This document shows positions 55,285 to 63,352 of a stretch of 64,000 nucleotides of DNA, one piece after another. Numbering within the stretch: position 1 is the first letter of the stretch; every line of letters starts with the position of its first letter. Location of the stretch: assembly GCF_009738225.1 (NCBI RefSeq), contig NZ_CP018188.1, positions 62,001 to 126,000 of the forward strand. Direction: 5' to 3'. The stretch comes from Streptococcus salivarius. GTDB taxonomy: Bacteria > Bacillota > Bacilli > Lactobacillales > Streptococcaceae. The notes beneath the pieces are model-generated. The model was not told where the DNA came from, did no database searches, and saw only the letters and a program-made list of their open reading frames with translations. The position numbers and the translations under genes are program-made.

Positions 55285-56244
55285 GTGGAAAAAGAAACGA
55301 TTATATTTCAGCGTAATGAGTTTGATAATTATTATAGAAGTGTGTTAAATGGTGGTAAATATGTTGATCCTGATTGTAGAGAGGACATTGATACACCCTA
55401 CTATAATTTTTTAACGGAATTTTTAAGAAAAAGAGAGAGTGAAAGTAATTATAAAAATAAATATTCTTTTATTCCCCCTAAACTTGCTAAACTAACTAGT
55501 GAGAGTGAGAAAAAGATCAAAGATAATGATAAATATAAAATTGTTGTGAAGCAAAATGCCGAATTGCTGTTCAGACTTACTTCAGATCAATTTGGTTTTT
55601 CGGGAGATGAATATGTATATCAGCAATCCTATGGTCATCTCAAGTATCCTTTAGCTAGAATTAATTATTTATCTAAAAATGAATCTATTGATGAGAGAGA
55701 GAGGATTTTAAATAAACTAATTAATTATGTGAAAAATACAAGAACGCTTGGTGGATCTTTTATCTGGCCTACGCCTAAGAAAAGTGAAGGTTTTCGAAAT
55801 AGCAAATATAATATGAGTCGTGGTGTAGGTTCTTATATAGAAGATCGAGTAGATTTAACTCTTTTAGAGATTAAACATGCACTAGATGGGGAATATCATA
55901 AATCTCAACATAAAGATGATATTCTATATACTCTTTATATTAATAACACAGATGGTATACGAACATGGTTGGACCATTTTGAGACATTTGAGAAATTTGT
56001 TGATTATTTTATGTTTAATAATTTTATTGAAAATGGAATGCCACTTAACATCTTGACAGGTAAGGCTATTTGTGAAGAAGAAGTAAAAAAATATAAAAAT
56101 AAAACATGTCAGATCAAGAATCTCAAATTAAGTGAACTGTTAGAGATGATTGAGAGATTAGAAAACATGATAATTAATAGAACATGTCTGATGGAAGAAC
56201 ATATAAAGGATTATATATTGCATGTTCATCATAATATTTTTTAG
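55285..56244 (+). CDS. Hypothetical protein, same motif family as 42317
   Basis: A 319-aa AT-rich gene with a GTG start and a weak upstream AAGGA. The centre has GGSFIWPTPKKSEGFRNSKY ... MSRGVGSYIEDRVDLTLLEI (residues 155-205), then WLDHFETFEKFVDYFMFNNF. This resembles DUF6994-type proteins and the 42317 product. Its codons are more AT-rich than the operon 2 genes, suggesting separate acquisition, perhaps as a defence gene next to abiE. Confidence 0.6.
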   Translation: MEKETIIFQRNEFDNYYRSVLNGGKYVDPDCREDIDTPYYNFLTEFLRKRESESNYKNKYSFIPPKLAKLTSESEKKIKDNDKYKIVVKQNAELLFRLTSDQFGFSGDEYVYQQSYGHLKYPLARINYLSKNESIDERERILNKLINYVKNTRTLGGSFIWPTPKKSEGFRNSKYNMSRGVGSYIEDRVDLTLLEIKHALDGEYHKSQHKDDILYTLYINNTDGIRTWLDHFETFEKFVDYFMFNNFIENGMPLNILTGKAICEEEVKKYKNKTCQIKNLKLSELLEMIERLENMIINRTCLMEEHIKDYILHVHHNIF

Positions 56245-56300
56245 ATTCCTTTCATATCAAGGGGTTAGCCCTTGTTTGTTACTTTTTGATGCCTTATTCT

Positions 56301-56405
56301 TTAAAAATTATCAAAGGCAGAAGCTACCTCTTTTTGTTGAGTTGGGAATAAATGTGAGTATACATTTATTGTTGTGTTGATAGAGCTGTGTCCAAGACGT
56401 TTCAT
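56301..56405 (-). pseudogene. Tyrosine integrase C-terminal stub
   Basis: The minus strand reads KRLGHSSINTTINVYSHLFP then TQQKEVASAFDNF and stop: the last 30 or so residues of a phage/ICE integrase with the conserved GH and the Tyr nucleophile. The sequence upstream of MKRLGH is not integrase, so the gene was cut by recombination here. Confidence 0.75.
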
Positions 56406-56915
56406 AAGTGTGAAGAAAATATAGTCCTTCCCCTCTCCATTTCTAAGACCTTGAAAGAAATAGAAGTCGGTGAGCATAAACGAGTTAGTGAATCGCTACA
56501 ATTTTTAGTTGAACTTTTTCATGGTGAGTTTGGAGGAAAAATAACTAATTACAAAGAATCACGTCTAATGGCTAAAATAATTAAGATAGAAGATAGTTTT
56601 AATAAAATAAAAGAACGACTTGATGAGGAATTTGATTATGTCGAAGTTAATAATGGAGATGAAAGTTTACTCATTAAGTATTTGGAGAATATCGCTGATA
56701 AATTAGTTAAAGATTCGTCTAGGCATTTTAAATCATTCATACTTGCTAATCTATATGAAGATTGGGATATACATTGTAAAAAAGGCTCTTTTTATGATAA
56801 GTTTGATATTGAGTTCCTCAAGTTTAAAGCAGAAATGGAAAATCAAATAAGTAATTTTGTGGAGGAAAAGCAGTTTTCCGATTTAGATAAGTTGTTACTA
56901 AATGAATACTTATAA
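56388..56915 (+). CDS. Hypothetical protein, probably 5'-truncated
   Basis: The 175-aa frame begins inside the integrase stub and lacks a ribosome site, so the original start was probably lost at the junction near 56405. From there the protein reads normally (FLVELFHGEFGG, LEEFDYVEVNN-like acidic helices, SRHFKSFILANLYEDWDIHC). No family recognised. Very AT-rich, like its neighbour at 55285. Confidence 0.45.
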   Translation: MSKTFHKCEENIVLPLSISKTLKEIEVGEHKRVSESLQFLVELFHGEFGGKITNYKESRLMAKIIKIEDSFNKIKERLDEEFDYVEVNNGDESLLIKYLENIADKLVKDSSRHFKSFILANLYEDWDIHCKKGSFYDKFDIEFLKFKAEMENQISNFVEEKQFSDLDKLLLNEYL

Positions 56916-57400
56916 TAATAGGTATTATAGTCCAGAGAATTGACTGTTATTTTGAAAGTCATTCCTGAAGATTAATGAGGAGAGTGGTAATGCAAGGTTT
57001 TTGTATGGTGAAATTGCTTATCTTGATGAATAAGCTGTTTTTGAGTTCTTCTAAAAAATCAGCTGTCTTAGAATATCAGTCACTGTGTTTGGTGCGGAAA
57101 ATTAAAAATTGATCTAAAAATATGATTTTAGGTCTTTGCGAGCTCAGACAGTATATACACACTATCGAAAAAATAATCATCAGCAAAAGTTAGATCGACA
57201 CTTTTGAGCTGATGATTATTTTATATTTTGGTGAGTGTTTCCCAATCCCTTATAAAATAAAAATTTTATCAAACAAAATATTTTACTATTTACTACACTC
57301 AAAACAACATAATAATACAAATGAAATTTTATCTTAACAATTTAAGGTATACTATAACCATCAACAGAGATGTTGAAATAATTCAAAGGAGGAAGCTATC
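56916..57400. other. Gap upstream of the RiPP locus
   Basis: No gene. A 13-bp stem (AATAATCATCAGC ... GCTGATGATTATT, 57172-57222) with a T-rich end insulates the next locus. A possible promoter with TATACT at 57349 lies before the precursor gene. Confidence 0.5.
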
Positions 57401-57511
57401 ATGCTTAAATTTTCTACAAAGAAAACCAAAAAGGCAGGCTGTGTGAGTGTAGGTGCACTAGTTTCAGTTTCAATTGGTCACTACATTAAAGAAGTTAAGA
57501 GTACGGTATAG
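57401..57511 (+). CDS. Putative RiPP (bacteriocin) precursor peptide
   Basis: 36 aa: MLKFSTKKTKKAGCVSVGAL then VSVSIGHYIKEVKSTV. AAAGGAGG sits 7 nt upstream. It is followed by an attenuator-like hairpin and then by genes for a membrane protease, a membrane protein, a radical-SAM maturase and ABC exporters, which is the layout of a ribosomally made, modified peptide. One Cys and a Ser/Val-rich segment are the likely modification sites. I do not recognise a named family. Confidence 0.7.
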   Translation: MLKFSTKKTKKAGCVSVGALVSVSIGHYIKEVKSTV

Positions 57512-57642
57512 CTTACTTTTTGAGTATCGGAGAAGTACAGAGAAATGTTTGTAGTGATGGAAATTGTTAAAAATCATCATTGTTGAAGTATTATGCTTAA
57601 TTATTTCTTGTTACAAAAATTTCTATGTACAATCAATCGTTT

Positions 57643-57675
57643 AGGTAGGCAATTGTAAAATTAGCCTACTTTTTA
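57643..57675 (+). terminator. Attenuator between precursor and processing genes
   Basis: GTAGGCAATT-GTAA-AATTAGCCTAC followed by TTTTTA, placed like the salA/LanM hairpin. Confidence 0.7.
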
Positions 57676-57687
57676 TTTAAAGTTGCT

Positions 57688-58254
57688 ATGAAAGAAAATA
57701 GAAAACTCCAGATATTAGTACAGTGTTTATTTCAAGTAATGATTTCGAATATTTGCTTGATATTATATGTCTTATTTTGTTCAGTTTTTTTAAAAACTCA
57801 GAGCATACTGTTATCATTAAGTGCCCCTACAATGGTCGCTTTGGTAGTGCAGCCAATATGTTTAGAAAAAATTTTGTTTAAAAGTAAAGTCAATTATTCC
57901 CAACATATTATTGTTGTTATATCGGCCTTAATAATTATTTTGTTTTGTTCCCTTGTTAACATACCTGAAAAAACTATATTGATTTTACATTTTATTTTGA
58001 TAGGCTTTTCTGAAGAAATATTATATAGAATGATTATCTTAGATAGGATGAAGTCTTCTTATAATATCTTAGAATCGATAGTGATTACTGCGCTTATCTT
58101 TGCCTTTTTAGGTCATATATCGGAACCTATTTTAGATAATCTAATGGTAAGATTTCCTTTGGGAATATTTTTAGCATTTATAAGAATAAAGTTTAATAAT
58201 ATTGGAATTCCAACGATTATTCATACTTTATATAATGTTTTAGTAACTTTTTAG
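57688..58254 (+). CDS. CPBP-family intramembrane protease
   Basis: A 188-aa protein with five to six membrane segments and the CPBP (Abi/CAAX protease) motifs: FSEEILYRMIIL (Glu-Glu-x3-Arg, near 110), FAFLGHI (His) and a C-terminal TIIHTLYNVLV (His-x3-Asn). Such proteins in bacteriocin loci act in leader removal or self-immunity. The ribosome site is weak. Confidence 0.8.
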   Translation: MKENRKLQILVQCLFQVMISNICLILYVLFCSVFLKTQSILLSLSAPTMVALVVQPICLEKILFKSKVNYSQHIIVVISALIIILFCSLVNIPEKTILILHFILIGFSEEILYRMIILDRMKSSYNILESIVITALIFAFLGHISEPILDNLMVRFPLGIFLAFIRIKFNNIGIPTIIHTLYNVLVTF

Positions 58255-58266
58255 AAGAGGTTTTTT

Positions 58267-58695
58267 ATGAAAATTAAATTGGGTTCAATATTTTTATTTT
58301 GCTTACTTATTTTGACATTCATCAATTATAATTTTATTTCAACTTATAATTTGTTTACGTTTTATATATTGTTGATGCTTCTTCCTTCAATTTTGTATTC
58401 AAATTGTTGTGTGATTCTCTTAAGACACTTCCATAAAGGGACAACAAGATATTACTTTTTATCAACCATTTTACATTTTTTATTGAATTGGATGATAATT
58501 CACCGATTGTTGACAAAGGAAGTGTTTAATAGCCTTGTCGAAAATACAATGAAAATTAATCCTAATGTAGGTAACAATATTTCATTAGACTTGAGTATAT
58601 CGTCATTTTTTGTTATTAGTCTATTTGTATTTTTGTTAATGCTTATTGAAAATTATTTTATAAGAAAAGTTGAGGAGAAATATGTTTCTAAATGA
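58267..58695 (+). CDS. Hydrophobic membrane protein of the RiPP locus
   Basis: A 142-aa protein with four membrane segments and a charged C-terminus (IENYFIRKVEEKYVSK). AGAGG precedes the ATG. It overlaps the maturase start by 14 nt. A likely immunity or transport-accessory protein, by position only. Confidence 0.65.
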   Translation: MKIKLGSIFLFCLLILTFINYNFISTYNLFTFYILLMLLPSILYSNCCVILLRHFHKGTTRYYFLSTILHFLLNWMIIHRLLTKEVFNSLVENTMKINPNVGNNISLDLSISSFFVISLFVFLLMLIENYFIRKVEEKYVSK

Positions 58696-59099
58696 TAATA
58701 TTTCAGTAATGAAAACAGACGAAATGTACCTACTATTCAATTTTAGCAACGGGATAGTTGCTGGGGTAGATAGTCAAGCAATTGAATTTCTAAAACGAGT
58801 AAAAAATTATCAGTTAAATTGTAACGATTTAACAGATGAAGAAAAAGAATTTTTTGCCTATCTTGTAGAAAATGATTTCATTTCTGATGTAGAATTTAAG
58901 AATGAGCAAACCCCAATAACTGCCTATCTACATTTAACTAATAAATGTAATTTGCATTGTGTAGGTTGTTATTCTTTCGATGAGCGAAGAAATAGATGTG
59001 AAGATCTATCAACAGAAGAGATATTAAATGCAATTGACCAACTTTCTGATGTTGGAATTCAAAACCTAGTATTCTCTGGAGGAGAACCTTTATTAAGAA
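58682..59099 (+). pseudogene. Radical-SAM RiPP maturase, 5' part (split by insertion)
   Basis: Start ATGTTTCTAAATG after GAGGAG. Residues 1-75 form a PqqD-like peptide-recognition domain (MKTDEMYLLFNFSNGIVAGV ... LTDEEKEFFAYL). A radical-SAM start follows: LHLTNKCNLHCVGCYSFDER (CxxxCxxC) and NLVFSGGEPLL. The frame is cut after ATTAAGAA by the lnu(C) element; the 3' part resumes at 60832. Removing the element and one target copy restores a 409-residue frame. Now inactive as it stands. Confidence 0.85.
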
Positions 59100-59180
59100 G
59101 GCTATGTCACAACAAACAGTTGATAAATAGCCATTTTTATAGGGGAGTATCAGAACTCCCCTACAAACTGTTATTTGCAG

Positions 59181-59675
59181 TTATCTATACTCATTTGGAA
59201 TTTCGATATGAAGTGTCTCACACAATAACTTCACATCATGTGCATCATTTTCATCAAACTCGTATCCCAGATGGAACATTACTTGACTATATGGTTCAAT
59301 ACAGGAAACCTCTATTTCCTCAATTCTTCCTTTACCCGAAAAAGTTTCTACCGGAAAACAATCCCCATCATAAAGAATTTCACCTTCGTCCGTATATTCA
59401 AAACAATGCAAATCAATAATTCTGTTTTTCAAATCTTCCCATACAGTATGGTTCAATGTTGTATATTCCATCTTAATCTCATAAAAGCCATTAGCTTTCA
59501 TTATTTCTATAAAGTTCTGATAATCGTTCTTTTCTACAAAAATGTCAATATCATTATGGGCTCTTGACTGATATCCAAGAAGAGCATCTACACCCCAGCC
59601 ACCATCAAGAAAGACTTTAATCTCCGCATCTATTGCAAATTGAAGAATCTGTTTTACATCTGTTATATTGACCAT
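59181..59675 (-). CDS. lnu(C): Lincosamide nucleotidyltransferase
   Basis: Starting at ATGGTCAATATAAC gives 164 aa, the size recalled for Lnu(C). Motifs: VFLDGGWGVDALLGYQSRAH then NDIDIFVEK (GG-W and D-x-D nucleotidyltransferase site, near 22-45). It transfers AMP to lincomycin/clindamycin and gives lincosamide resistance. Passenger gene of the transposon, upstream-flanked by the transposase in the same orientation. Confidence 0.9.
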   Translation of the reverse strand: MVNITDVKQILQFAIDAEIKVFLDGGWGVDALLGYQSRAHNDIDIFVEKNDYQNFIEIMKANGFYEIKMEYTTLNHTVWEDLKNRIIDLHCFEYTDEGEILYDGDCFPVETFSGKGRIEEIEVSCIEPYSQVMFHLGYEFDENDAHDVKLLCETLHIEIPNEYR

Positions 59676-59698
59676 CTTATCATCTCCACAAATTCTAA

Positions 59699-60736
59699 TT
59701 AGGCGACCAGAGGAACTGCTGGTCTGTTTGATAAATCTCTGCATTTAGCAGTTTTCAATGTTGCCAAAACGAAAGTTAAGAAGATGTTCCTTTTCTCCAT
59801 GTCGCTTTCTTTGGCGTAATTTACAAGGTTATTCCACACAAGATAGTTGTTCAGATACTTGGTAGAAACACCGTTAAAGCCACGCATAAACCTCTTTAGC
59901 TGGCTATGGTAGCTATTGATATGTTGGATATTATAAATGCCTTTCTTGGCTTTGCCAGTCTTTAACTGCACAAGGTCAATGCCATTGGCATTTGTAAATC
60001 TCACATAGGAGTTCATCTTGTCCGTAACAAGAGTGGAATTGGTCTTAATCCTACCATCATAAATATGATGTAAATCTCTTGTAGAAACTCTACCAGTATT
60101 CGTAATCTTGGAGATAGACAAGCCATTCCTATTAACCGCACAAGGAACACATACCTTTTCTTGGGACAAGCCTCTGATATGTGTAGAATGACCACGCTTA
60201 TGAGCCTTGCGTGGCATAGCAAATGTCTTACTCTTGCTATGATTGCCCTTGTACGAGATGGCGAAAAAAGTTTCGTCAGCCTCAATAATGCCGTCAAGGG
60301 TAACATCGTCTGCCATATTCTGAAGTGCATCCAAAATCTTGTGTCTCCAAAGGAATGCGGTGTTTCTGTGAATCCCACAAGCAACAGCAGTCTTACGAAT
60401 GGATAAGCCATTCATCATACAATCAATGTACTGCTCCCACACGGACAAGTCTTTTCTTGTACCAGACACAATGGAGTTCGTAGCAATCACGAAGGACTTG
60501 CCACAATCCTTACATACATATCGCTGTGTGCCATCTTTACGATGACCATTGCGAACCACATGGATACAGCCACAAAGAGGGCATACACGACCATTTGCAA
60601 AGCGTTCCTTTGCTACGAAATCTTCAATATTCAAAGACTTTACAAAGGCAGGACTTAAAAGCATTGTTTTAAGGCTTTCCTGCTCTGCGACAGTCAACTT
60701 ACCGATAATATCTAATGCGTCTTTGATAGTAGGCAT
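59699..60736 (-). CDS. IS1595-family transposase
   Basis: 345 aa from ATGCCTACTATC (GGAGG upstream). Zinc ribbon CPLCGC ... CKDCGKSF (near 52-80), helix-turn-helix, then a DDE core with IIEADETFFAIS (near 145) and HINSYHSQLKRFMRGFNGVS. It moves the element and creates 8-bp target duplications. Confidence 0.9.
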   Translation of the reverse strand: MPTIKDALDIIGKLTVAEQESLKTMLLSPAFVKSLNIEDFVAKERFANGRVCPLCGCIHVVRNGHRKDGTQRYVCKDCGKSFVIATNSIVSGTRKDLSVWEQYIDCMMNGLSIRKTAVACGIHRNTAFLWRHKILDALQNMADDVTLDGIIEADETFFAISYKGNHSKSKTFAMPRKAHKRGHSTHIRGLSQEKVCVPCAVNRNGLSISKITNTGRVSTRDLHHIYDGRIKTNSTLVTDKMNSYVRFTNANGIDLVQLKTGKAKKGIYNIQHINSYHSQLKRFMRGFNGVSTKYLNNYLVWNNLVNYAKESDMEKRNIFLTFVLATLKTAKCRDLSNRPAVPLVA

Positions 60737-60831
60737 ATCCAATTACCTCCTTCGGTGGTACTGTTTCTTACTATTATTATACGCTATTTCTCGTCAAAAT
60801 CAACCATTTGTTGTGACAGAGCCATTAAGAA

Positions 60832-61643
60832 AAAACATTCTTCAAATAGTGGAATATGCTAAAATAGTTGCTAAAATTCCAAATGTAATATTAATAACTA
60901 ATGGAACTATTTTTAATAAAAATATACTTTCAGAACTATCAAAATTTGTGGATACTGTTTCTGTTTCATTAGATACATACTGTTCGGATAGTGAACCATA
61001 TCTCAGAGATAAAGGAATATTTGACAAGATTATGCGGTCAATTTCTTGGTTAAAAGAATCGGGAAATAATGTCAATATTATTCCAACAATTCATCACTTG
61101 AATTCAAGTAATCTCCTTGAGTATGTAAAACTTGCAAAGGAAATAGGAACAACGATTAGTTTCAGTATTCTCAGTGCATGTTTTGAAGGCGAGTTAATGT
61201 CATATCTTCCCGATAACACTGATTTAATAAATATTAGTAAGTTTATGATTGAATCTGATGCACCAATCAATGATAGTGCCCTAGAGGATAAAACTTTAGT
61301 AGCTAGGAATTACTGTGGAGCTGGGACCTCAATGATTGCCATAGGCACTCAAGGTAATGTCTATCCGTGCCACATGTTGATGTATGATGAGTACTGTATA
61401 GGAAATATAAAGTACGATTCAATAAACAAGATGCGAGAGAAATCTGCTAATGCAAGGTTATTCAAATCATTGAATGTAGATAAAATAGAGGGTTGTTCAC
61501 AATGTCAATTCCGATATCTATGTGGAGGAGGCTGCAGAGCTCGTTCAAAATTGAAATTTGACGTAGTAGATAAAGTAGATCCATATTGTCGATTATTTAA
61601 AGCATACTATAATAAAGTTGCGGCGGAAATTATTTCTGATTAG
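60832..61643 (+). pseudogene. Radical-SAM RiPP maturase, 3' part
   Basis: Continues the maturase frame: KNILQIVEYAKIVAKIPNVI ... SVSLDTYCSDSEPYLRDKGI, and a SPASM-type C-terminus (YCGAGTSMIAIGTQGNVYPC, IEGCSQCQFRYLCGGGCRAR, PYCRLF) that binds auxiliary iron-sulfur clusters. SPASM enzymes cross-link precursor peptides (sactipeptides, ranthipeptides and others). It lacks the SAM-cluster half, which lies left of the transposon. Confidence 0.85.
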
Positions 61644-61654
61644 GGAGAATGTCT

Positions 61655-63352
61655 ATGAAAAGGGTCTTAAGGGAAGAACGAAATAAAATAGTAGTATTTA
61701 TTATCTCTACGTTTATATTGGGATTAGTTGAAGTATCGTTTGCTACAATAATTCAAAAATTCATTGATTCCCTAGAGTCATCAGATATTACAAAGTTTAA
61801 ATTAGCAATTTTTTCCTTTACAGTTTTTCTTGTAGTAAACTATATCTTGAATCTTTTTGTAATATGGATTCAATCAGTGCTTACTAAGAATATTCATCTG
61901 TATTTAAAATCAAATTTAGCTAAATATTTTTTATCGCTTGGTTATTGTGATTTTTCTGAAACAACTACGGGTGAAAAGATGAATTGCTTTGATTATAAAA
62001 TATCGCTAATTGAACAGTATTTTTTAGATAGCATTTTTTCAATGATACAATCAACTTTGATGTTGATTATTGCGAGTGTTTATTTATATCAAATTAGCCC
62101 GTTGATTTGCATAATTGTATTTGCTTTAGGGATTGTATCTATGCTGGTTCCCTTGTTACTTGGTAAAAAATTAAATGATTTAGTTTCTGAAAATGTAGTT
62201 CTAAGCGGAGAGTATCTACATTTTATAAAAGAGATGTTTCAAGGAATACTGGCGGTCAAGACCTTTCAGAAGGAGCGGACATTTTTTGAGAAATTTGAAG
62301 AGAAGTTATTTAAATTTGAACAGAATGCTCAATTGTTAAATGTAAAAAATGGTGAGTATAATCAAATCAGTGGTTTTTTTCAGTATGTAATCATTATTTC
62401 TTGTTTATGCTTTGGTGGATTTTTAGTGTTGAATCAAGGCTTGACATTAGGAAAGATGATTGCGGTTACACAAATTTCAAATTTGATAGTTGGTCCAATT
62501 CAACAGATTGGTTCTTCAGTTATTGATATTTTGGCTAGTAAGGATATAACGAAAGAAATGTCAGATATTTTTTTAAAACAATCAATCGTTTTAGATAAAA
62601 AAGTATATCAAAAAGGTTTTGATAATATAAGGATTTCTACTTGTAGTGTCACAAAAGATAATAAAAAGCTCTTGGGTGGTGTTAATATATCTCTTGAATA
62701 TGGTAAAAAATATTGTATTATTGGTCCAAATGGTAGCGGAAAAACTACATTTGGACGATTAATGTTAAATTTGTTAAATGATGTTGAAGAACGAGTATTT
62801 ATAGATAGAGAAGCTAGTAATTTAGAAGATGTCGCCAAATTGATTTCATATGTACCGCAAAATAGTATTGCTTTTAAAGGTACTTTGAAAGATAATATTA
62901 CATTGTTTGAACGCTACGATGATAAAATTATTGATGAGGTAATTAGAGACGTTAATTTAAACAATAAAAGTAAAGAGATTCAAATGATTTCGGAAAACGG
63001 TGACAATATTTCTGGTGGAGAATTGAGAAAAGTCAATATAGCTAGAGCATTTTTAGAGGATAGACCAATAATACTAGTTGATGAATTTGAGTCAGCTCTG
63101 GATGAAGAATCATCAAAACTAATAGCTGATAAATTTTTGAGTTCAGAAAAAACGGTGATAATGATTTCTCACAATTTAGAGCAGTCATTTTTACAAAGGT
63201 TTGATTCCATAATTTTTATAGAAAATGGGGAAGTTACTGCAATGGGAAAATACGAAGTATTATTAAAAAATTGTGATAACTTCTATAAATATTTAATTCA
63301 AACTGCCCCTAGTGGAGGTAATATTCATGAATACAATACTACGAGCGTGTAA
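61655..63352 (+). CDS. ABC exporter (permease-ATPase fusion)
   Basis: I start at ATGAAAAGGGTC (565 aa) because GGGAG is 7 nt before it and too close to the ATG at 61649. Six membrane segments (15-290) precede an ATPase domain with Walker A GPNGSGKTTFGR (near 355), signature ISGGELRKVNIARA and Walker B PIILVDEFESALDEE. It probably exports the RiPP. It overlaps the next gene by 26 nt. Confidence 0.9.
   Translation: MKRVLREERNKIVVFIISTFILGLVEVSFATIIQKFIDSLESSDITKFKLAIFSFTVFLVVNYILNLFVIWIQSVLTKNIHLYLKSNLAKYFLSLGYCDFSETTTGEKMNCFDYKISLIEQYFLDSIFSMIQSTLMLIIASVYLYQISPLICIIVFALGIVSMLVPLLLGKKLNDLVSENVVLSGEYLHFIKEMFQGILAVKTFQKERTFFEKFEEKLFKFEQNAQLLNVKNGEYNQISGFFQYVIIISCLCFGGFLVLNQGLTLGKMIAVTQISNLIVGPIQQIGSSVIDILASKDITKEMSDIFLKQSIVLDKKVYQKGFDNIRISTCSVTKDNKKLLGGVNISLEYGKKYCIIGPNGSGKTTFGRLMLNLLNDVEERVFIDREASNLEDVAKLISYVPQNSIAFKGTLKDNITLFERYDDKIIDEVIRDVNLNNKSKEIQMISENGDNISGGELRKVNIARAFLEDRPIILVDEFESALDEESSKLIADKFLSSEKTVIMISHNLEQSFLQRFDSIIFIENGEVTAMGKYEVLLKNCDNFYKYLIQTAPSGGNIHEYNTTSV

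Larger units (their letters stand above)
59100..60823 (-). mobile_element. lnu(C) transposon of MTnSag1 type
   Basis: 1,724 bp bounded by near-identical inverted ends (GGCTATGTCACAACAAACAG at the left, GGCTCTGTCACAACAAATGG read inward from the right) and by an 8-bp direct target duplication ATTAAGAA (59092-59099 and 60824-60831). It carries an IS1595-type transposase and lnu(C). From memory, MTnSag1 of S. agalactiae is a mobilisable 1,724-bp element of this content, so this is probably the same element. Confidence 0.9.

Noticed and set aside
59238..59567. 109-aa plus-strand ORF
   Set aside because: Antisense shadow of lnu(C).
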